From positions 1 through 64,000 of the IMG/VR virus record IMGVR_UViG_3300008050_000026: a stretch of DNA of 64,000 nucleotides, one strand, 5' to 3'. Positions 33,110 through 40,499 of this stretch are shown here, in pieces (position 1 is the first letter of the stretch; each line of letters starts with the position of its first letter). The notes beneath the pieces are model-generated. The model was not told the DNA's origin, ran no database searches, and saw nothing but the letters and a program-made list of their open reading frames with translations. The translations under genes were made by a program, and so were the position numbers. The stretch is from a virus.

Positions 33110-33885
33110 TACCAATAGTAATAGATACCAGACCATTAGTCGAACAGTTTGCCCTTAGTAGATCAGAAGTCGATATCCTTATCGATGAGTCAGTAAAATA
33201 CGTTGTATCAAAATTTGCTGAATATTGGGAACTTGCAGCTCAACAGAAATTAAAGAAAACACGTCAAAGGTATATCAATAGCCTGAAGGTTATAGATACA
33301 GGTAGGATGACAGGTGCAGTAGTACTTGATTATACCCAAGACAAGATTGTACGTTTCGTTGAAGAAGGCATAGGTGCTTTTGATATGAAAGCAGGATTTG
33401 AACGTTCTGCCAAAAAGAAGTTCACAAAGAAAGGAGGATGGTACTTGACTATTCCTTTTACGTATGCTACACCTGATGCTATTGGCGAATCTTCAGTTTT
33501 TAATGCTAAATTGCCTTTCTCAATACATGAGGTGGCTAAGGAGCTGGATGGCGTACCTGTACAAATAGGTGATATTCCAAACAAATACCAGATAAAGAAA
33601 GTAAGGCCACCTATTACAAATCTTGGGTTGCGTGAGTCATTTGATAAATATGCCCATAAGACAAATATTTACCAAGGTGTTGCGAAAAGAGGTAATTTTG
33701 ATGGTAAGCCAACCTATATGTCTTTCAGAAGAGTTTCAAGCAATTCAGATGATCTTAGTTGGATACATACTGGAATAAACGCTTATAATCTTGCAACTGA
33801 TGCAAAAAGTACGTTGGATAGGAATTTTGAGGATGTGATGGGGGAAGCAATAAACAAGGCTTTAGAACACATGGGCTATGAATAA
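33106..33885 (+). CDS. Neck or tail-completion protein (259 aa)
   Basis: The product has an N-terminal helical part (SRSEVDILIDESVKYVVSKF), then SLKVIDTGRMTGAVVLDY and GGWYLTIPFTYATPDAIGES, resembling phage minor tail or completion proteins that act between connector and tail terminator. It overlaps both neighbours by a few bases. No catalytic motif is visible. Confidence 0.55.
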   Translation: MIPIVIDTRPLVEQFALSRSEVDILIDESVKYVVSKFAEYWELAAQQKLKKTRQRYINSLKVIDTGRMTGAVVLDYTQDKIVRFVEEGIGAFDMKAGFERSAKKKFTKKGGWYLTIPFTYATPDAIGESSVFNAKLPFSIHEVAKELDGVPVQIGDIPNKYQIKKVRPPITNLGLRESFDKYAHKTNIYQGVAKRGNFDGKPTYMSFRRVSSNSDDLSWIHTGINAYNLATDAKSTLDRNFEDVMGEAINKALEHMGYE

Positions 33886-34198
33886 GGATTGGATAAAAAA
33901 TAATTTGATGTGGTTAACACCAGTTGTTTTATCGGCTTTAGGTGGTGCAGGTACTGGAATAACCTATGCAGCAAAATCGTTTATTTCTTATGAACAATCT
34001 GCTGGATATGAACAAGCAAGAAAAGATTTTCAACCAAAAATAGATACATTACGAAATGAAAAACATGCGATCTATGAGAAGTATAATGGTTCAATGCTTG
34101 ATGCTATGCGCTTGCGTGTTAAGCTCGAACATTGTGAAGGCTCAGAAACAACAGAGCCAGAAGATGAACAATGGGACTTTTCGGGGGTACAACCTTGA
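33878..34198 (+). CDS. Small membrane-anchored helical protein, i-spanin-like (106 aa)
   Basis: One transmembrane helix near the N-terminus (LMWLTPVVLSALGGAGTGIT) is followed by a charged helix (EQARKDFQPKIDTLRNEKHA) and an acidic tail. Its last 143 bases are overlapped in another frame by a gene with a signal peptide. This copies the topology and overlap of the pair at 5135-5921, so a second spanin-like pair is possible. It overlaps the neck gene by eight bases. Confidence 0.5.
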   Translation: MNKDWIKNNLMWLTPVVLSALGGAGTGITYAAKSFISYEQSAGYEQARKDFQPKIDTLRNEKHAIYEKYNGSMLDAMRLRVKLEHCEGSETTEPEDEQWDFSGVQP

Positions 34199-34364
34199 AA
34201 CTGAGAATATCATAATTTACGATTATGAAACTTTGACACCTGTTGATAGTTTACACATTACTGAAGAGTTGAGGAAAATCCAAGGTATTAAGGATCCAGA
34301 CTTTAGGAATGAAGAAATAGAGGACGTATACGAAACAGTTAAAGAAGCAAAAAATCCAGAATGA
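34056..34364 (+). CDS. Secreted small protein overlapping the i-spanin-like gene (102 aa)
   Basis: The frame starts inside the preceding gene and extends 166 bases beyond it, filling the space up to the next start (four-base overlap), so it is unlikely to be a shadow frame. Residues 1-29 form a signal peptide (basic n-region, IMVQCLMLCACVLSSNIV core, VKA before Gln). Cys residues in the core could form an imperfect lipobox. The mature part is acidic, with NIIIYDYETLTPVDSLH. An outer-membrane-side spanin partner is inferred from topology. Confidence 0.5.
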   Translation: MKNMRSMRSIMVQCLMLCACVLSSNIVKAQKQQSQKMNNGTFRGYNLETENIIIYDYETLTPVDSLHITEELRKIQGIKDPDFRNEEIEDVYETVKEAKNPE

Positions 34365-35059
34365 TAGTACCAGAACAAATCGTAAGGGATGCATTAGAAA
34401 AGATCTTGGATTTCATTAAAACAGATTTTGATACTGCATCTAATGAAAGTGAAAGTTATCTGCATAGAGTGTTGGGTCTTGATGATGACTTGAAATTGAC
34501 TAACAGGTATGAGTTCTATAAACAAGCAAAAGCGCTATTTACAGATCAACCTGATGGTAGACGAAGATTGAAAACTCATTTGTTCTTCAATGCTGAACGA
34601 CATGGAGCACCTACAATGCATATCATGCCTTCAAATGATACACCTACACCAAGTGGAATTGGTTTGAACCAAGGAAATTATGAAGGAATTGTGTCTGGAG
34701 ATGAAGATGGATATTTGAACGAGTTGATGACAAGGGCATATACTTCACAGATGCCAATGGTATTCACATCAGATAATCCTTCTGAAGTTCTCATGATGTA
34801 TTATTTCGTAAGACAGCTTCTAATACCAATGTTCAATCATTTTGAAATGAAAGGTTTGAAGAACTGTACAGTTAGTGGTGCACCAATTAATATAGAAGAA
34901 CATTTAGTACCAAAAGGAATTTTTGCGAAACAGTTAACTATGACCTATTATAATGAACTGAATTCGGTAAACTTTTATACTTTAGCAAAAATCAATGATC
35001 TCAATTTCATTCAAATAATTCAGGATGCCTTCGAAGACAATTCCATTAGCGGCTCGTAA
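34361..35059 (+). CDS. Tail terminator/neck-like protein (232 aa)
   Basis: The product contains RRLKTHLFFNAERHGAPTMH, a loop region (PTPSGIGLNQGNYEG), and SDNPSEVLMMYYFVRQLLIP MFNHFE. It lies directly upstream of a coiled-coil gene and the tail sheath, where contractile-tailed phages encode the tail terminator. No signature is decisive. It is overlapped by 35 bases by the next gene. Confidence 0.5.
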   Translation: MIVPEQIVRDALEKILDFIKTDFDTASNESESYLHRVLGLDDDLKLTNRYEFYKQAKALFTDQPDGRRRLKTHLFFNAERHGAPTMHIMPSNDTPTPSGIGLNQGNYEGIVSGDEDGYLNELMTRAYTSQMPMVFTSDNPSEVLMMYYFVRQLLIPMFNHFEMKGLKNCTVSGAPINIEEHLVPKGIFAKQLTMTYYNELNSVNFYTLAKINDLNFIQIIQDAFEDNSISGS

Positions 35060-35543
35060 AGGAGTTCAAGTAGAAGATGGCAAAGTAATTGCTGTCTATC
35101 AAAGAGGAGATAGTTGGAAACCATATTCAGATCAAGAGTCTGATAATGCTATCGAACTAATTGACAAATACCTTGATGGATTGAAAGGACCTAAAGCAAC
35201 TGAGGCTTCTGAAGTCAGTAAGACGACTGAAGATAAACTTCAGGACAAAATTGAAGATCTTGAAGAAACTATTGATGCAGTTGAAGACTTGGTTGAAGAT
35301 CTTAAGGCTGAAAAAGCCAGACGCCCACGAAATATTCAGGAGCAAGTAACGAGTCATATTCGTGAAATTGGTGCAGAGCAGTTGTTATTGGATAACCCAG
35401 TAAACCTATCTACAGTTCTTCGTCAAGTTACTATTGCTCAACCAAATTCGGTAAGATTTCTTAAGAAAAAGTATGGTAATGCTACATTCACATACTCTCA
35501 ATGGAAAGAACTTTTCCTAAAAGAAAACGTCATCGATAGTTAA
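35025..35543 (+). CDS. Coiled-coil neck/tail protein (172 aa)
   Basis: The start lies 35 bases inside the preceding gene and gives MPSKTIPLAARKGVQVEDGK, a plausible beginning with no better in-frame alternative. Residues about 60-105 are an acidic coiled coil (EDLEETIDAVEDLVEDLKAE). The C-terminus (NSVRFLKKKYGNATFTYSQW) is a small helical domain. No family is recognised. Confidence 0.5.
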   Translation: MPSKTIPLAARKGVQVEDGKVIAVYQRGDSWKPYSDQESDNAIELIDKYLDGLKGPKATEASEVSKTTEDKLQDKIEDLEETIDAVEDLVEDLKAEKARRPRNIQEQVTSHIREIGAEQLLLDNPVNLSTVLRQVTIAQPNSVRFLKKKYGNATFTYSQWKELFLKENVIDS

Positions 35544-35551
35544 AATGATTA

Positions 35552-35559
35552 TATTTGAC
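35552..35559 (+). promoter_or_regulatory. -7 element TATATTTG before the tail sheath gene
   Basis: TATATTTG lies 36 bases before the sheath ATG in a 52-base gap. Confidence 0.5.
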
Positions 35560-35595
35560 ACAGATAACATCGGTCTTTTTGAAGATAATTAGATA

Positions 35596-37248
35596 ATGGC
35601 AACAGAGTTCACGTTTGACGGAAAAACGATAATCATCCCAGGTACTCATTCACGTTTAGTTAGTGGAGTAAAGAACCAACCAGTAGAACTTTCTTATGGA
35701 ACAGCACTTTTCATTGATACTGGAAGTGGTGCAGGATACGGAGGAGGTGCTGGAATAAATGGGGTTACAGCTGATAGGAAAGATGCTTTTTACGAATTTG
35801 ACAATCTTCGCGATTTTCAAAATTTCGTTGGGGGAAACCTACCTTGGTTACTTGCTACACCATTATTCAAACCTGCAGGATCTGGTATTCAAGGTCTTTC
35901 AAAACTTATTTACGTACGAGCTGCCAGAACAGCCCCCGGAACTTTAACAATTGAATTTGTAGGTGATGGAACGGCTTCAGTATCTACTTCAATCAACAAT
36001 GGTGGATCATTAACCATAAGAACAAAATACGAAGGGCTTACTGCAAATGGTGCTTTATCACCAGACCTATCAAGATTGTCAAGAGGTTTTGGTGTAACAA
36101 TGGAAGCCGGCATTGATGATACTGCAAAATTTGTATTAAAATTCTGGCGAGGTGCTTTCACTGGAAACGATGCAAATGGATTTCCACATGATGGAATTGC
36201 TGAAAATGATGGTAATCCAATTCTTCTTACAACAAGTCCAGAATTTGACAACGTTGCTGAATTGGTAACATGGATGCAGGGTGATTTTGAATTCAATGGT
36301 TTCTTTGAACTTACAGGTTCAGCAGTAAATGGTACAGGTGCTGTTGATCAATACGACCTTTTAGATTTTGGAACAATTCAATTGTTTACAGGGGGAGCAG
36401 AAACATTTGGATCAACAAGTTTAGATGATGTTCTTGAAGATATTGCAAACATGGATTTCAGTTTCATTCTTTGTGATAGATATGGTACTGAGTCACAGCA
36501 TGGAAACAATTTCAGAATTGCTGCCGCTGCAAACGATCACAAATACGAACCAGAAGTTTACATAGCATCTCAGGATGATAGATCTGGTTTTGCTTTATCA
36601 AAAGCTGATTGTGTATACTATGATAATGAGAACACTACTGTAGTCCATGGTGCTGTAAGGATTTCAAATCGAAATTCAGCATTGGGTTATAGGGTCTATT
36701 CATCGATATACAAAGCAGCTGGACTATTAGGGCGTGAAGCAGGTCGTCCACCACAAGTACCTTTGACAAACAAAAATATTGCAATCTCTGGTGAGGAGCA
36801 TGCACTATCGGAAAAAGAAGCTAAGCAGGCTTTGAAGATAGGTTTGCTTGTAACATGGAAAGACAATGGTAAGTTCGTTTGTATCAAAGGTGTAAACTCA
36901 CTTCAAAAAAATACTTACTTGTTGAACGAGGATGGAACAACCCACTCTAAGCAATTGCGAAGAATGGGTCGTCAACTCAACAAGGAGATCATCATCAATT
37001 CAAAAGCTCAATTGCTTGATCAAGAAGAAGGAGTTAACAGAAATACACTTTCTGAAGCTGATGTGAAAACATGGTTATTCGGTTATTTGAAACTGAAAAC
37101 AGCTGACTCTGAAACTGATAACTTGGTGATCTCACAAAGAAATATAACAGTTACGAGAAATCAGGATTTATACGATGTCGAATATGAGGTTGTAATGAAT
37201 ACTGAAATATCGTTCATCTTATTCACAGGTAAAATCGTAGATTTGTAA
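35596..37248 (+). CDS. Contractile tail sheath protein (550 aa)
   Basis: The 550-residue product has features of phage sheath subunits: an N-terminal domain with a Gly-rich loop, FENLRDF-type fragments (EFDNLRDFQNFVGGNLPWLL), a central variable domain, and the conserved C-terminal region with AAGLLGREAGRPPQVPLTNK and LYDVEYEVVMNTEISFILFT. The final beta strands of this kind provide the extended-arm mesh of the sheath. The tube gene follows 12 bases later. This pair identifies the virus as a myovirus. Confidence 0.85.
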   Translation: MATEFTFDGKTIIIPGTHSRLVSGVKNQPVELSYGTALFIDTGSGAGYGGGAGINGVTADRKDAFYEFDNLRDFQNFVGGNLPWLLATPLFKPAGSGIQGLSKLIYVRAARTAPGTLTIEFVGDGTASVSTSINNGGSLTIRTKYEGLTANGALSPDLSRLSRGFGVTMEAGIDDTAKFVLKFWRGAFTGNDANGFPHDGIAENDGNPILLTTSPEFDNVAELVTWMQGDFEFNGFFELTGSAVNGTGAVDQYDLLDFGTIQLFTGGAETFGSTSLDDVLEDIANMDFSFILCDRYGTESQHGNNFRIAAAANDHKYEPEVYIASQDDRSGFALSKADCVYYDNENTTVVHGAVRISNRNSALGYRVYSSIYKAAGLLGREAGRPPQVPLTNKNIAISGEEHALSEKEAKQALKIGLLVTWKDNGKFVCIKGVNSLQKNTYLLNEDGTTHSKQLRRMGRQLNKEIIINSKAQLLDQEEGVNRNTLSEADVKTWLFGYLKLKTADSETDNLVISQRNITVTRNQDLYDVEYEVVMNTEISFILFTGKIVDL

Positions 37249-37260
37249 TAACGAAACACA

Positions 37261-37764
37261 ATGGATAGAGTATTAACAGGCGCGATAGCATTGGTCAAGA
37301 GTAACGGAGTGGTTATTGGCAAAATGCGTGACATTAACATTCAGGAGAATAATCAACGTCAGCGAATTGGTGGAATAGGAACTATACTACCAAAAGAAAT
37401 TGCTGCCACGATGTGGTCAGGAACCTTATCATGCTCATTCTTTGAAGTTGACTTTAAGAAATCAGGTATACCAAAAGCAATAAGGAGAGATACCGATGGA
37501 GTTGCTGCATCTCAGGCTGGAGGAACTAATAACCCCTCCTTTGAAGATCAAATTGTCCTTGATGAAGTTGGTGTCCAAGTTGATGTTTTCAAAAAGGTCA
37601 CAGATGTGATAGATCCTACTACAGGATTGATCAGGCCAAAACTCGAACCATACGCAGTAGTTGGAAGATGTTTCATCGAAGGTGATGGCGTTCAAATTGC
37701 TGATGGTCAGGTTTCAGGAAGAAATCAGTCATTCCAATATATGGATCCAGTTCTCGAACTATAA
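37261..37764 (+). CDS. Tail tube protein (167 aa)
   Basis: The length and the position after the sheath fit a tube subunit. The sequence (MDRVLTGAIALVKSNGVVIG KMRDINIQEN) starts like phage tube proteins, and RIGGIGTILPKEIAATMWSG TLSC gives the expected beta-barrel pattern. A hairpin terminator follows. Confidence 0.75.
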   Translation: MDRVLTGAIALVKSNGVVIGKMRDINIQENNQRQRIGGIGTILPKEIAATMWSGTLSCSFFEVDFKKSGIPKAIRRDTDGVAASQAGGTNNPSFEDQIVLDEVGVQVDVFKKVTDVIDPTTGLIRPKLEPYAVVGRCFIEGDGVQIADGQVSGRNQSFQYMDPVLEL

Positions 37765-37796
37765 TCCAACCCTTTATTTTCCAGTTGACACTGTGG

Positions 37797-37823
37797 ACGC
37801 CTCCAAATGGGGCGTTTGCTTTG
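37797..37823 (+). terminator. Probable terminator after the tail tube gene
   Basis: ACGCCTC pairs with GGGGCGT (one U-G pair) around a CAAAT loop, followed by an interrupted T-rich tail (TTTGCTTTG). The stem is good and the tail is modest. Confidence 0.6.
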
Positions 37824-37845
37824 TAATAAAAAATGATTATTTTTG
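37824..37845 (+). promoter_or_regulatory. Two-block phage promoter before the chaperone gene
   Basis: TAATAAA, three bases, then TGATTATTTTTG fits the two-block motif with one mismatch. The -7 element is TATTTTTG (37838-37845), and a TTTG at 37815-37818 lies at the usual 19-base -33 spacing. The ATG is 18 bases downstream. Confidence 0.6.
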
Positions 37846-37863
37846 CTTCAAATAAATCGGAAA

Positions 37864-38247
37864 ATGAAAACACCTGAAAGAACAATCAAAGTAAAACTAT
37901 TAGAAAAGGAATACGAGGTTGAATTTCCAGCCACAAGAGGCCTTATCGAAATCAGTATCCAGAAAGCTAATATCTCAAGACAGACGTATGATGCCATTTC
38001 GGCTTCAGGATCTGCTGATGATACATATTCAAGGTTCACAATTGATATGATAGCAACATTTCGGGTAATGATCAAAGACATTGAAAAAGATCTGAATGTT
38101 AGTAATTTCTTGGATCTTGATCCTTTACATGCTAAACAGTTCTTAAGCGTGTATCTTAAAGAGGTTCTACCTTGGATTGTTGAATGGCAAAAAGTTCTGA
38201 ACGCAGAACCTGAAGAGAAGAAAGAACCTTCAGATGGCCAATCATGA
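37864..38247 (+). CDS. Tail assembly chaperone-like protein (127 aa)
   Basis: The ATG at 37864 gives MKTPERTIKVKLLEKEYEVE. The small, mostly helical product sits between tube and tape measure, the place of tail assembly chaperones (gpG type). Its last 14 bases are overlapped by a second small gene in another frame, a typical arrangement. No slippery heptamer is obvious in the overlap, so separate initiation is more likely than frameshifting. Confidence 0.6.
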   Translation: MKTPERTIKVKLLEKEYEVEFPATRGLIEISIQKANISRQTYDAISASGSADDTYSRFTIDMIATFRVMIKDIEKDLNVSNFLDLDPLHAKQFLSVYLKEVLPWIVEWQKVLNAEPEEKKEPSDGQS

Positions 38248-38575
38248 TAATTTTCTAAGCAAAATTGAAGATATTCGTGGCTTTCTGATTGAATGGAACA
38301 ATACTTATCCATTTGATAGAATATACAGGAAGAAATATAATATCCCGTTTGGTTCTGAGGAACACCTCAGCATAAATCAAATAGACGTATATTTGGATAT
38401 CGCTGAGGATAGGCTATTCAATAATCTGTTCGTTGACCTGTCAGAAGTAGATAGTGGTAGAAAGAAATACAAGCACGGTGAAATCTATCGCGAAGAAAAA
38501 GAGTCAGAAGAGGTAATCTCTGAATTGTTCGACAAGATCGACATTAACGATATACAAGACAATGGCGGACAATAA
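38234..38575 (+). CDS. Second tail assembly chaperone-like protein (113 aa)
   Basis: The acidic helical product (MANHDNFLSKIEDIRGFLIE) overlaps the first chaperone gene by 14 bases and the tape measure gene by 14 bases. Order and size fit the second chaperone of the tape-measure assembly pair. The frame is +1 relative to the upstream gene. Confidence 0.55.
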   Translation: MANHDNFLSKIEDIRGFLIEWNNTYPFDRIYRKKYNIPFGSEEHLSINQIDVYLDIAEDRLFNNLFVDLSEVDSGRKKYKHGEIYREEKESEEVISELFDKIDINDIQDNGGQ

Positions 38576-40499
38576 AACAGTAAACTTTAAGGGAAAAGAT
38601 GGTGGCATCAATCAGTTGATGGACCAGTATAAGCGTAAAGCTGATACGATGTATTCAAACATGAAGCGTGATGCTGATAGTTTGAACATGTCCTTAGAGA
38701 AGCAGGTCAAGTTTATGAACCAACAGGTTGATACCCTTGAAAAACAATCACGTCTCATTAAACAACGCTTAGTAGACCAAGCAGCATCAGATTTTCAAAG
38801 TGAGTCATTCAATTCAAGGAATGCTCAACAAAGGGAACAAGCCAATATAGGTTATAGAACTACCATTGAAGGTGCTGAGTCAAAAAGAACAGAAGATAGG
38901 GAAGTAATTGGGTTGCTCCGTGAAATGATCAGAGCTAATGAGGACGATGAATTTGTAGATGAAGCACGAAGTTCTGGTCCAAATGGTCCCAATGGGAATA
39001 TTATGGACATTCTGAAAAGAATGGAGAAGGAACTCAAAGGTATTAATAAGAATACAGGTATTACTGCTGGAGTGGGTGGAGCTGCTGGAGGTGCGGCAGG
39101 TGGGTTCTTTGGAAGTCTATTTGGAAATCGCGCTTCAGGTGCTGGCGGAGGTTTTGGAGGCGGAGGTGCTGGCGGAGGTTTTGGAGGAGGTCATGGAGGA
39201 GGCAGTCATGGTATTTTTGGAGGAATGCTTCGAGCCAATATGGTAGAAAATCTTGCTAAGAAACTTGGTAAGATGGGTAATGTTAAAAGTGAAAATGAGA
39301 TGATAGGATCTTGGGCTGGCTTAATGGCTCAAGGTGCAATATCAGCCCCATTGGTAGCAGCTGCTGCATTAGGTGATATGTTTGGATATGAAGGAGGTAC
39401 TGATCTTGCCTTAAAATTAGGTGAAGTAGGGGGCGAGGTTGTAGGTGAAGCTAAATCAAGAGAACTTGAGGAGTTTGAACAATATGAAATTCCAATGTTC
39501 AAATTAGGAGCAACAACTGGACAAAGAACTTCTAAAGATCTTTCTGGGTTAGGTATTGAACGAAGTAAATCAGTACAATTATCATTAGAACTTGCAAAAG
39601 CACAAATGAGTAGAAATGCTTTACTATCAAGGACAAATCTTGTTGCAAGAGGTGAAGCTGGTTTAGGTTTAGATAGAAGTACAATGCTTGGTCTTGCTGG
39701 AATGTCAAGAATGACTTCTGGTGATATGTTAGAAAACATGTCTGGTTTGTATGGTAATATGAGGTCACAAGGTCTAATGGGATCTTCAAATATGTTGCCA
39801 TTTCATGAAGCTATGCAATTTCAATTGGCTTTTGGTCAACAAAAAGGAAGTTCATTAGAAAGTTTGAATTCAGGTGATCTATCGGGGGCTGTAACAATGA
39901 TGAGAGGAATAGGGGGAGGTTTTGGTGATCAAAGAGGACTTGGAAGAATGACACAAATAGATCAAGGGCTTGCAAAACCAGGGAATGATTATCAAAAAGC
40001 AAGATCTTTTTCTGCATTGTCAAAACTCAATCCTAATGCTTCGTATTTTGAATTACTCGAAATGCAAGAAAAAGGAGTTATGCAAGAAGGTTATCTTGGT
40101 GCTATGTTGAAACAACTTGAAGGTGAAGTTGGTGGAGGACAAAATCTTATGATGGGAGCAATGTCAGAATTTGGTGTATCACCTGAAGTAAGTAGATCAT
40201 TAGTTGAAAAGTTTGAAAAGGATAGAACATATTTTGACAAATTTGCAGGTAGTACTGAAGATGCTGCTACAATGGCTGGTTTCAAAGGCGAGTTAGGTGG
40301 GAAATTAGCAGGTTCAGAACAATGGGTAACACACATGGAAGTTTCAGTAGCAAAAATTGCTGATGCTTTTGTAGAGTCTTGGCATAAAGGTATTACTGAA
40401 GCATTTTCATATAGTGGTCATAAGATGTCAAAAGAATTAAAACGAGAAATAGATAAATTATTCCATTCTGAACATGGAACTCATCATCAAATTCACTAA
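38562..40499 (+). CDS. Tape measure protein (645 aa)
   Basis: The N-terminal 140 residues are coiled coil (LEKQVKFMNQQVDTLEKQSR). A Gly/Ala-rich hydrophobic and low-complexity stretch follows (residues about 165-225, GGAAGGFFGSLFGNRASGAG then FGGGG repeats), and the rest is helical with APLVAAAALGDMFGYEGG. This is typical of tape measure proteins, which fill the tube and set tail length. At 645 residues the tail should be fairly short for a myovirus. It shares one base with the next start. Confidence 0.7.
   Translation: MADNKTVNFKGKDGGINQLMDQYKRKADTMYSNMKRDADSLNMSLEKQVKFMNQQVDTLEKQSRLIKQRLVDQAASDFQSESFNSRNAQQREQANIGYRTTIEGAESKRTEDREVIGLLREMIRANEDDEFVDEARSSGPNGPNGNIMDILKRMEKELKGINKNTGITAGVGGAAGGAAGGFFGSLFGNRASGAGGGFGGGGAGGGFGGGHGGGSHGIFGGMLRANMVENLAKKLGKMGNVKSENEMIGSWAGLMAQGAISAPLVAAAALGDMFGYEGGTDLALKLGEVGGEVVGEAKSRELEEFEQYEIPMFKLGATTGQRTSKDLSGLGIERSKSVQLSLELAKAQMSRNALLSRTNLVARGEAGLGLDRSTMLGLAGMSRMTSGDMLENMSGLYGNMRSQGLMGSSNMLPFHEAMQFQLAFGQQKGSSLESLNSGDLSGAVTMMRGIGGGFGDQRGLGRMTQIDQGLAKPGNDYQKARSFSALSKLNPNASYFELLEMQEKGVMQEGYLGAMLKQLEGEVGGGQNLMMGAMSEFGVSPEVSRSLVEKFEKDRTYFDKFAGSTEDAATMAGFKGELGGKLAGSEQWVTHMEVSVAKIADAFVESWHKGITEAFSYSGHKMSKELKREIDKLFHSEHGTHHQIH

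Noticed and set aside
38160-38247. Programmed frameshift between the two chaperone-like genes
   Set aside because: The frames overlap by only 14 bases in the +1 direction and I see no slippery heptamer such as AAAAAAG or GGGAAAC. Separate initiation at the ATG at 38234 is simpler.
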